Assembly: GCA_964351495.1 (NCBI GenBank)
Contig: CAYGOC010000018.1
Location: forward strand, 1 to 14,849
DNA length: 14,849 nucleotides
Reading direction: 5' to 3'
Source of the DNA: CAYGOC01 sp964351495
GTDB taxonomy: Bacteria > Chlamydiota > Chlamydiia > Chlamydiales > SM23-39
Positions 1 to 6,993 of this stretch are shown here, piece after piece. Numbering within the stretch: position 1 is the stretch's first letter; each line of letters begins with the position of its first letter. Under the pieces are notes generated by a model. It had not been told where the DNA came from and searched no databases. It saw only the letters and a program-made list of their open reading frames with translations. A program made the translations under genes and the position numbers.

Positions 1-323
1 AGGCCACGTCAGAAAAAGTAGACTTTACTTTCTTTTCTTGGGAAAAGGCAAACTTATATCTTCTTTTTTATGTAGAAGCAGAAAAAGCTTACATACAAGG
101 AGAGGTTTTGTATCCTAACTCTTTAAAAAAATACAAAGGTTTTTGTAAAGAAGTTGTTTTGCAAAAAAAGGAAGAAAAGTGGGCTTTTGGATCTAAAGAG
201 ACACTTTTAGCAGAAGTAGTCCCCCTTTCCGGGGAAACAGGATTTTGGAATAGCTCTTTTTTAGTAGCCTTCCCTTTGCAAAATCAAAAGAAAAACCATC
301 TTTGGACAAGCTTTTCTTCTTAA
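1..323 (+). CDS. C-terminal fragment of an unrecognised protein (5' end outside the window)
   Basis: The reading frame is open from base 3 to the TAA at 321-323, giving about 106 residues, so this is the tail of a gene that starts upstream. An internal TTG at 108 could serve as a start, but the frame stays open and codon use looks alike on both sides, so a truncated longer gene is the better reading. The fragment alternates aromatic and hydrophobic residues with Lys and Glu in a beta-rich-looking pattern (for example NLYLLFYVEAEKAYIQGEVLYP). I see no transmembrane helix and no family motif. It converges on the next gene with only 7 bases between the two stop codons. I do not recognise the family and assign no function. 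Confidence 0.6.
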   Translation, partial: ATSEKVDFTFFSWEKANLYLLFYVEAEKAYIQGEVLYPNSLKKYKGFCKEVVLQKKEEKWAFGSKETLLAEVVPLSGETGFWNSSFLVAFPLQNQKKNHLWTSFSS

Positions 324-330
324 AAAAAGC

Positions 331-1752
331 CTAATTTTCCAGAGAGTTTCCCAAGCTGAGTTTAGGGAATATTTGGCAGACCCGGTTTATAAATACAGAG
401 CGAATTTGTAGTAGGGCCGTTTGCATTAAAGCAACAGAAAAAGCGTAGCCATAGCAGTAGTAAGAGATAAAAAGAGAAAAAAATAGAAACCGCATACCTT
501 CTGAAAAAAGAAGAGAGGATATAATAGTATTTTTTTCTAGATCTTTCTTTACAAGAACCGGGAGCAAATCTTGAAGCTGTAGTAATATCTTTTGGTTTTC
601 TTCTAGGGTAGTCCCTGGCAGGCCAGTTTCTGGGCTTAGATTATCTAAAAAGGACTCAGGATTAGAAGATATATCTTGTAAATCAAGCACTTTTTGCTCA
701 TATGTGGTAATTAGTTCTTTTACAAGTTTTGTATCTGTTTCTTTTATAAACGTACGGAAAAGGCTCTTTTTTTCTTGTTCAAGCTTTGATATACTTAAGT
801 CTAAAGCTAAACGCTCTCTTTGTAAACGATACAAGTCGTCTTTTTTTAGCTGGGCAAAAAATTGATCTGAAAAAGTTTCAGAAAAAAGAAGCTCTTGTGT
901 ACTTTGAAAGTCTTCAGAAGGGGCCTCAGAAGAAGGAGCTGTAGAAGAATCGGGAGGAAGTGTTTTTCTTAGAAGCTCCTGCAAAAGGCTCTTTTTTTCT
1001 TCCTCCGATAAGCTTTTTTCTTTTGCCTGTTGTTTAAACGCTCTTATTAGATGAAGCTGGGTAGTTTTATAAAAATCAGTATCCGGTATAATGGGGCGTT
1101 TCTCCTTCAAAGAGATTTCTTCTTTTTGTATTGTTTCTTCTAGGGAAAATATTTTGTTTTCTAAAATCTGTTTTTGTTTGGAAAAGTTTTCCATTGTACT
1201 GTTTATATAAACCAGCTTGTCTACAGAGCTCTTAAGAATTAGCTTAGCCTTCTCTATTTTTTCTTTTTCTTCAAACTCTGCCAAAACAAAGAGGGAAGTC
1301 CAAAAAATAGATTTAGGTAAGTAGTAAAAGAAAAAGCTTCCCTTTCCGAGCACAGGAAAGGAGAGGCTTTCTATGAACTTTTCTAAGGAGATGCCTTCTC
1401 TTTTTAAGAAACCTGTAAAAATAGAATAGATCGCTCTATTTTCTAAGGCAAGGCAAGATTTTTTCAGGGCTACATAGAATACAGAGACTCCTAAAAACTT
1501 TTGTAAAGCTATATAGCTGACCTGTAGAGCTATATATAAAAAAGTCTTCTTTGTATAAGAAGGGACATCCTTTATGGGAGGATTAGAAGAGGACTCCTCT
1601 ATAGTAGAGAGCTCTTCTTCTGGGAGGCAGGATTTTTGCAAGGATGCGATCGTCCCCCCAAGATAGGGTTTTGCTATAGCGCCCATTTCAACAGCGAGTG
1701 TTTCTTTCCAATACTGAGGATATCGATCTAAAACAAAATATAGTGGATTCAT
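331..1752 (-). CDS. Hypothetical 473-aa protein with coiled coils and hydrophobic segments; candidate secreted or membrane-associated protein
   Basis: I recognise no family. The protein starts at ATG 1752 and has three hydrophobic blocks: residues about 70-102 (with a heptad-like repeat, FLYIALQ then VSYIALQ), about 131-158 (aromatic-rich, FFFYYLPKSIFWTSLFVLAEF), and about 420-450 near the C-terminus. Between them lie strongly charged, Leu/Glu/Lys-rich stretches (about 160-217 and 302-357) that look like coiled coils, separated by a Ser/Pro/Glu linker at about 265-285. There is no classical signal peptide. In chlamydiae, proteins mixing coiled coils with hydrophobic hairpins are often type III effectors or inclusion-membrane proteins; that is an analogy from architecture only. 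No purine-rich ribosome binding site precedes the ATG, so the start or its initiation mode is uncertain. The gene stands alone on its strand. Confidence 0.7.
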   Translation of the reverse strand: MNPLYFVLDRYPQYWKETLAVEMGAIAKPYLGGTIASLQKSCLPEEELSTIEESSSNPPIKDVPSYTKKTFLYIALQVSYIALQKFLGVSVFYVALKKSCLALENRAIYSIFTGFLKREGISLEKFIESLSFPVLGKGSFFFYYLPKSIFWTSLFVLAEFEEKEKIEKAKLILKSSVDKLVYINSTMENFSKQKQILENKIFSLEETIQKEEISLKEKRPIIPDTDFYKTTQLHLIRAFKQQAKEKSLSEEEKKSLLQELLRKTLPPDSSTAPSSEAPSEDFQSTQELLFSETFSDQFFAQLKKDDLYRLQRERLALDLSISKLEQEKKSLFRTFIKETDTKLVKELITTYEQKVLDLQDISSNPESFLDNLSPETGLPGTTLEENQKILLQLQDLLPVLVKKDLEKNTIISSLLFSEGMRFLFFSLFISYYCYGYAFSVALMQTALLQIRSVFINRVCQIFPKLSLGNSLEN

Positions 1753-1762
1753 AAGAGGATAT

Positions 1763-1789
1763 TTTATAGATAGGGACTATTTTTTGCAA
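1763..1789 (-). promoter_or_regulatory. Possible sigma70-like promoter for the 473-aa gene
   Basis: On the minus strand, TATAAA (1763-1768) lies downstream of TTGCAA (1784-1789) with a short 15-bp spacer. Transcription would begin only a few bases before the ATG at 1752, which would make the message almost leaderless and would fit the missing ribosome binding site. The spacer is shorter than optimal and the region is very AT-rich, so a chance match is possible. Confidence 0.25.
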
Positions 1790-1898
1790 ATGAAGTGGCA
1801 AAACAAAAAACATAATAAAAAAATATTAAATAAAGAAAAAATCGCGTATATTATAGGGGGAAATAGCTTTTTTTCATGATTTTTAAGGGTTTTTTCTA

Positions 1899-1942
1899 TA
1901 TAATCTTTGATTTGACAAAATAAATTTTGAGAAACCATAGAT
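1899..1942 (+). promoter_or_regulatory. Candidate promoter elements upstream of the L,D-transpeptidase operon
   Basis: Two overlapping possibilities lie in the 257-bp divergent intergenic region. A perfect -35 hexamer TTGACA (1912-1917) is followed after 18 bp by a weak -10, CATAGA (1936-1941). A perfect TATAAT (1899-1904) has only a poor -35 at the right distance. Either would drive the plus-strand operon that begins at 2010 and leave a leader of roughly 60-100 bases. Only one half of each candidate is strong, and the sequence is AT-rich, so confidence is low. Confidence 0.35.
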
Positions 1943-2009
1943 TGTCCTTTTTAAGAATCTTTTGATAGATTTAAAAAAGCAGAAACTAAAGAGATAGGGA
2001 GTTACCGTT

Positions 2010-2972
2010 TTGTCACCACCAAAAGTTATTACGTTAGGAGCTTTAGCCCTTTTTGGATGTATAGGGATGCTTGCTTTAATGAAAGGAAAAAAAGAGAAAG
2101 AAGAGACTCCTATAGCGATTATAGAAGAGATTGTACTACCAAAAGAACAGAAAAAAGAAGAGAAAAAACAGGAAACGGAGGAAAAATTGGCGCAAAAGCC
2201 CAGAACTTTTGTGGATAAGGTTCCCAGACTTTTTGCGTTGGACTCTTCTAAACTTCCTATTGTGGAGACGGTAACGTATTCTAATAGGGTTCCTTGGTTA
2301 AAAGATCGACCTGCTTGGGTAGCCGATTATGCTTCTTATTACGCTACTTCGCGCCATTTTATTGCGCGTAGCTTAAATAAAAAGGCAGATTATTTTGGTC
2401 AGAAGGTAAGTTTAGGAGATCGTTTTAATGTTTTTTGTAAAGATAAGGAGCTTTCCTTTTATTTGGTGATAGATCTATCCAACGCCTTAATGGATTTTTA
2501 TTATTATGATCAAAAAGAAGGGAAGAGGGTTCTCTTAAAGACTTATCCGGTAGGTTTAGGCAGAGTAGAAAAAACAAGATCCTCCGGTTTTTTAACTCCT
2601 ACAGGAACGTATAAGCTGGGGGAAAGGATTGCTATTTATAAACCGGGCACATTGGGGTATTTCCAGGATCAAAAAATAGAGATGATGCGCGTTTTTGGTT
2701 CTCGTTGGATTCCTTTTGCAGAAGAGGTGGAAAACTGCTCTGAGTCATACAGGGGATATGGAATTCACGGCGCTCCTTGGAAAGAAAATGAGAAAGGAGA
2801 GCTTATAGAAGACGTAGAGGTAATCGGAAAATATGAAAGTGATGGGTGCATTCGCTTAAAACAGGAAGATATGGAAGAGCTTTTTTCTATTATTATCACA
2901 AAGCCCTCTTATGTGGTAATCGTATCTGATAGAAAAGAGGCTACGCTTCCAGGAACAGAAGTAGAAGAGTAA
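2010..2972 (+). CDS. L,D-transpeptidase (YkuD domain), membrane-anchored
   Basis: L,D-transpeptidases form 3-3 peptidoglycan cross-links, or attach proteins to peptidoglycan, with a catalytic cysteine in the periplasm. Residues about 5-24 form one hydrophobic N-terminal segment, a signal anchor or uncleaved signal peptide, followed by a Lys/Glu-rich linker (26-62). The YkuD domain spans about 149-306. It contains HG at 253-254 and the catalytic signature SDGCIRL at 277-283, with Cys280 the predicted nucleophile. The start is TTG at 2010: AGGGAG at 1996-2001 sits 8 bases upstream, and later ATG codons would cut the hydrophobic segment. The gene is first in an operon; accA follows after 22 bases. 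The neighbours act in lipid synthesis and export, so an envelope role fits. The enzyme class is clear, but the exact reaction (cross-linking, anchoring or carboxypeptidase activity) is not settled by sequence. Confidence 0.9.
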   Translation: MSPPKVITLGALALFGCIGMLALMKGKKEKEETPIAIIEEIVLPKEQKKEEKKQETEEKLAQKPRTFVDKVPRLFALDSSKLPIVETVTYSNRVPWLKDRPAWVADYASYYATSRHFIARSLNKKADYFGQKVSLGDRFNVFCKDKELSFYLVIDLSNALMDFYYYDQKEGKRVLLKTYPVGLGRVEKTRSSGFLTPTGTYKLGERIAIYKPGTLGYFQDQKIEMMRVFGSRWIPFAEEVENCSESYRGYGIHGAPWKENEKGELIEDVEVIGKYESDGCIRLKQEDMEELFSIIITKPSYVVIVSDRKEATLPGTEVEE

Positions 2973-2994
2973 CTATACTTATAAGGAGAAAAAA

Positions 2995-3978
2995 GTGACT
3001 ACTTTAGCTCATGAAAAAGAGATAGCAGAATACGAAAAGACCTTAAACCAGGTGCAAAAGCAAAAAGGTCTTTGGTCTGATGCGGAAATTCAGCAGCTTC
3101 AAAATAAGTTAGAGCTTTTGAAAAAGGAGGTCTACTCCTCTTTAAAACCGATAGAAAGAGTGCAAATCAGCAGACATCCTAATAGACCCCAGTCCATGGA
3201 TTATATAGAAAACCTCTGTGAAGAATTTGAGCCAATCTATGGAGATCGCACCTTTGCAGACGATCCTTCTATTGTAATGGGATTTGGCAAGATTAAAGGG
3301 CAGAAATTTTTCTTAATAGGACAGCAAAAAGGAAAAGATACCGAAAGTAGGCTTTATCATAACTTTGGAATGCCGCATCCCGAAGGATATAGAAAAGCGT
3401 TAAGAGGAATGAAACTGGCTGCTAAATTTAACCTTCCCGTTATCACCTTTTTGGACACTCCCGGTGCTTATGCCGGACTTGCTGCAGAAGAAAGAGGACA
3501 AGGCTGGGCTATTGCTACCAATCTTTGGGAAATGTCTCAAATTCCTACCCCTATTTTGGTTATTTTAATTGGAGAGGGATGTTCTGGTGGAGCTTTAGGG
3601 ATTGGAATTGGAGATCAAATAGGGATGCTAGAGCATGCTTATTATTCTGTAATTTCTCCTGAAGGATGCGCTTCTATTTTATGGAAAGATGCGCAAAAAA
3701 GTGACCTGGCGTGTGAGGCATTAAAAATGCAGTCAGAAGACCTTTTAAAAATGGAAATCGTAGACTCTATTATTAAAGAGCCTTTAGGGGGAGCTCATCA
3801 CGATCCTAAAGCTACCTATGAAAATGTAGAGGGCTTTATTTTACAAAAATGGGATGAGTTAAAAAAGCTTTCTACCTCTGAAATTTTAGAAAAACGGTAT
3901 GAAAAGTTTCGGAAAATTGGCGCCTATAATACTATGGTAGTCGATGAAACTTCTTCTGAAAGCTGCGATACGAAATAG
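2995..3978 (+). CDS. accA: Acetyl-CoA carboxylase carboxyltransferase subunit alpha
   Basis: AccA pairs with AccD to move the carboxyl group from carboxybiotin to acetyl-CoA, producing malonyl-CoA, the first committed step of fatty-acid synthesis in the cytosol. The protein has 327 residues, close to the usual 315-325. It begins with an Arg/Lys/Glu-rich helical N-terminus and contains the family blocks DTPGAYAG (about 154-161), EERGQGWAIA (about 165-174), GEGCSGGALG (193-202) and SPEGCASILW (221-230). The GTG start at 2995 is supported by AAGGAG at 2983-2988, six bases upstream. The gene lies between the L,D-transpeptidase and the MsbA-like exporter, whose ATG lies inside the accA 3' end, so the three are probably co-transcribed. 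The extra C-terminal residues rich in Ser, Glu and Asp are probably a disordered tail created by this overlap. Confidence 0.97.
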   Translation: MTTLAHEKEIAEYEKTLNQVQKQKGLWSDAEIQQLQNKLELLKKEVYSSLKPIERVQISRHPNRPQSMDYIENLCEEFEPIYGDRTFADDPSIVMGFGKIKGQKFFLIGQQKGKDTESRLYHNFGMPHPEGYRKALRGMKLAAKFNLPVITFLDTPGAYAGLAAEERGQGWAIATNLWEMSQIPTPILVILIGEGCSGGALGIGIGDQIGMLEHAYYSVISPEGCASILWKDAQKSDLACEALKMQSEDLLKMEIVDSIIKEPLGGAHHDPKATYENVEGFILQKWDELKKLSTSEILEKRYEKFRKIGAYNTMVVDETSSESCDTK

Positions 3979-5869
3979 TAAACACTTTGGCCTAGCTTTT
4001 TTAGCTTTAGGCAGCCTCCTATTTTTATCTACCGCAAACTATTTAGAGATGTTTTCTCTTGGGACTTTAGCCAATACAGGAGTTGATTTCTTTACCCTTT
4101 TTGGAAAACAAGAGGGAAAAAGATTGAGGCCTGTTCGTAAAATTTCTTATGAAGACTTTATTCAAAGATGGGAAGCTATAGAGAAAAAAAAAGAAGGAGA
4201 GCTTAGCTCTTCTGATGCAGTAACCTATATCGCCAAAAGAAAAGAGAGCAACCCCATTAACTGGGCTTTTCGTAAAGTTACCTCAGGCTTTGATATAGAA
4301 AAAAACTTCTCTACCTTAATTTTACTGTTAGTAACAGTTGCTCTTTTCAAAGCTATTGCCTTATTTTTCTCCCGCTATATTACCCAGCTTTTATCGATTC
4401 GTTTAACTAAAGATTTAAGGCAGCAATATTTTGAACATATTCAGTCTCTACCTTTGCAGTTTTATCAAGATTACAATGTAGGAAGTTTGGCCGCTAGAGT
4501 AGTAGGAGATGCAGGACAAATAGCCTCTTCTTTAAATTCTTTTTTGACCAACTACCTAAGCACTCCTTTCATTATTGTTTCCACTTTAGGAATTTGTTTT
4601 TATCTTTCTTGGCAGCTCTCTTCTATTATCTTTATCGGACTTCCTCTTTTGGTGTTTCCCGTTGTTTTTCTCACTAAAAAAGTAAAAAAAATCTCGCGCC
4701 AGCTGCAAAAGAATCAAGAGAATTTTACTTCTGTTTTACTGGATTTTCTCTCTGGAATTCAGACGGTAAAGATTTATGCTATGGAGGCTTTTTCTCTTAA
4801 AAAATATAAAGAGCAAAATGAAAAGATGGCCTCTTTACAGATTAAAAGTGCAAAGTACGATCTTCTAACTCGTCCTATACTACACACTATTACTACAACT
4901 TGCTTGGCTTTTGTGGCCCTTTTTGGTCTTTATATGCTTCATATGAGTGTAGCAGAGTTGATCGTCTTTTGTGGCCTTTTACACTCTTTTTATGAACCTG
5001 TAAAAAAGTTTGCTGAAGAAAACGCCAATATTCAAAGAGGGGTGGTTGCTGCAGAGAGGATGTTTGAGGTGCTCCATATTCATCCTGTCATAGAAGATGC
5101 AAAAGGAGCTTTGCCCCTTCTTTCTTTTGAAAAAGAGATCTCCTTTAGAGAAGTTTCTTTTAAATACAAAGATAAGTGGGTCTTAAAAAACCTTAGTTTC
5201 ACTGTAAAAAAAGGAGAGACGGTAGCTATTGTAGGTCCAACGGGGGCTGGTAAAACCACAATTGTCCAGCTTTTACCTAGGTTATACGATGTGCAAAAAG
5301 GGGGGGTCTACATCGATGGAAAATCGATAAAAGAGTATACTCAACGCTCTTTAAGAGAAATCTTGGCCTATGTACCACAAAAGCCCTTCCTTTTTTATGA
5401 TACCGTTTTTGAAAATATTGCTTTTGGAAGAGACTTTACCGAAGAAGAGGTAGAAGAGGCTGCGAAAAAAGCCTATGCAGATGAATTTATTGTAAAGTTA
5501 GAAAATGGGTATAGAACTCTTTTAGCAGAAACAGGAAAAACCCTTTCAGGAGGGCAGCAGCAAAGGCTTGCTATAGCGAGAGCTTTGGTAAAAAAATCGC
5601 CTATTTTAGTGATGGATGAAGCCACTTCTTCTTTGGACGCTTTGTCTGAAAATCGGATCAAAACAGCCATTCAAGACCTGCAGGGTCAAGTGACGCAGAT
5701 TGTAATTGCTCATAGGCTTTCTACGATTGAGTATGCCGATAAAATCATCTATCTAGAAGAAGGAGAAAAAATAGCGGAAGGACCTAAAGAGGTGCTTTTG
5801 AAAACGTGTACCCCTTTTCGCAATATGTGGAATATGTACCACAAAAAAGGGGAAAAAAATCTGGTTTAG
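3944..5869 (+). CDS. msbA: ABC exporter, MsbA-like lipid A flippase (fused membrane and ATPase domains)
   Basis: MsbA flips lipid A-core across the inner membrane using ATP. This is a half-transporter of 641 residues, about 60 longer than E. coli MsbA. Membrane helices begin at about 16-36 and 124-144, with further helices near 205-250 and 315-350. The nucleotide-binding domain covers about 400-630: Walker A GPTGAGKTT (431-439), Q-loop Gln479, signature LSGGQ (534-538), Walker B ILVMDE (554-559), D-loop SLDA (563-566) and H-loop His590. All catalytic residues are present. The extra length lies in a charged segment at about 45-122 between helices 1 and 2, predicted periplasmic. The ATG at 3944 overlaps accA by 35 bases, which suggests translational coupling. 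The gene ends tail-to-tail with the glycosyltransferase, sharing 4 bases. Another lipid or drug substrate is possible, but the accA and LPS-type glycosyltransferase context favours MsbA. Confidence 0.85.
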   Translation: MKLLLKAAIRNSKHFGLAFLALGSLLFLSTANYLEMFSLGTLANTGVDFFTLFGKQEGKRLRPVRKISYEDFIQRWEAIEKKKEGELSSSDAVTYIAKRKESNPINWAFRKVTSGFDIEKNFSTLILLLVTVALFKAIALFFSRYITQLLSIRLTKDLRQQYFEHIQSLPLQFYQDYNVGSLAARVVGDAGQIASSLNSFLTNYLSTPFIIVSTLGICFYLSWQLSSIIFIGLPLLVFPVVFLTKKVKKISRQLQKNQENFTSVLLDFLSGIQTVKIYAMEAFSLKKYKEQNEKMASLQIKSAKYDLLTRPILHTITTTCLAFVALFGLYMLHMSVAELIVFCGLLHSFYEPVKKFAEENANIQRGVVAAERMFEVLHIHPVIEDAKGALPLLSFEKEISFREVSFKYKDKWVLKNLSFTVKKGETVAIVGPTGAGKTTIVQLLPRLYDVQKGGVYIDGKSIKEYTQRSLREILAYVPQKPFLFYDTVFENIAFGRDFTEEEVEEAAKKAYADEFIVKLENGYRTLLAETGKTLSGGQQQRLAIARALVKKSPILVMDEATSSLDALSENRIKTAIQDLQGQVTQIVIAHRLSTIEYADKIIYLEEGEKIAEGPKEVLLKTCTPFRNMWNMYHKKGEKNLV

Positions 5870-6993
5870 ACAAAAGAGAGGGTATCTTCTACCATCTGCT
5901 CTAACTGGAAAGAAAAATCAAACTTCTCCACAGTACTTCGAATAAAAGAGGCAGCTTTTCTCGTTTTAGGAAACCTCATAGCCTTTTCTAACACCTCTTG
6001 AAAAGATTCTTTTTGGAAAAGATCAGGTATAATAAAGCCATTTTCTTTTGTCAGGATTTCAGAGGCTCCATTGGACAAAGAGGATATAACAGGTACTCCC
6101 ATAGCTAGAGCTTCTAGAGTAACATTTGCAAAAGGATCATAAAAGGAGGGGATTACAAGAGTGTCTGCGATTTGGTAGAAAAAGGTAGGATCTTTTTGTT
6201 CGCCTAGGAAAAAAATATGTTCTTTGATTTTTAGTTTTTCTGCTTGTTTTTTAAAAAAAGAGAGTTTTTTTTCTTTTCCCAAAACGAGAAGCTGCCACTC
6301 TTTATTGGGGATTACAGAAAGCGCTTCCATTAAAGGAAGAAGTCCTTTTCTATAAAAGCCATTTCCCAAAAATAAGAAAGTAAACCGAGAAGGGAAAAGA
6401 GTTTGGTTTTTTTTCACTTCTTCCCAAGCTTCAAAGCTACTTTTAAACTCTTTCCATTCAACTCCATTATGAATTACTTTGATCTTTTCAGGGTTTATTT
6501 TGTAATAAGATAGAGCTTGCTCTTTTACTAGGTGAGAGTTTGTGTAAACTCTCTGCAGATAAGGGTTTTCCAAGGCCGTTTTTTCTAGCTCTAAAATCTT
6601 TTGATGCAAAGGGTTTTTCTGAAAGCTCCACCTTTTAAAAGGGCCTTCATATTGAGACCTAATTTGTAGATACGCTTTATGAATGCCATTTCCGAGTCTT
6701 ATATGAGTTTGAAAACTATTTCTATCGAGCCCAAATACAATTTCAGGACGGTTTTGATGAATCCATTTTTGTACCTTTTTATCAAAAAGCGCCATCTTCT
6801 TATATTGAGGAACAAAGTTAGAAGGGAAAAACACATGGTGCACTGCGCTAGAGCCTGTACTATGGGCGCAAAGAAGATAGGTTAGGCAGTTTTTTTGAGA
6901 AAAGGCCTCTATGAGTCTTTGGGTATATTTCTCTAGTCCCCCCTTTTTTTCTAGGCGGGTTTTTAAAAACGCTATTTTGATGGGGTCTGGCAT
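5866..6993 (-). CDS. GT4-family glycosyltransferase, WaaG-like
   Basis: The protein (375 residues) has the two Rossmann domains of a GT-B retaining glycosyltransferase. The N-terminal domain has the glycine turn KKGGLEKY (16-23). The C-terminal domain has VIHNGVE (173-179), LGNGFYRKG (209-217) and the nucleotide-sugar motif IPSFYDPFANVTLEALAMG (281-299). In that motif the usual E-x7-E reads D286-x7-E294, a variant I recall from other members of this family. Overall it resembles WaaG, which adds the first hexose to the LPS inner core, so addition of a sugar to LPS or another envelope glycolipid is the best inference; donor and acceptor cannot be read from sequence. The ATG at 6993 lies 22 bases inside the ybbR 3' end and lacks a strong ribosome binding site, so translation is probably coupled to ybbR. 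It is the last gene of the cyd-cda operon. Confidence 0.85.
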   Translation of the reverse strand: MPDPIKIAFLKTRLEKKGGLEKYTQRLIEAFSQKNCLTYLLCAHSTGSSAVHHVFFPSNFVPQYKKMALFDKKVQKWIHQNRPEIVFGLDRNSFQTHIRLGNGIHKAYLQIRSQYEGPFKRWSFQKNPLHQKILELEKTALENPYLQRVYTNSHLVKEQALSYYKINPEKIKVIHNGVEWKEFKSSFEAWEEVKKNQTLFPSRFTFLFLGNGFYRKGLLPLMEALSVIPNKEWQLLVLGKEKKLSFFKKQAEKLKIKEHIFFLGEQKDPTFFYQIADTLVIPSFYDPFANVTLEALAMGVPVISSLSNGASEILTKENGFIIPDLFQKESFQEVLEKAMRFPKTRKAASFIRSTVEKFDFSFQLEQMVEDTLSFV

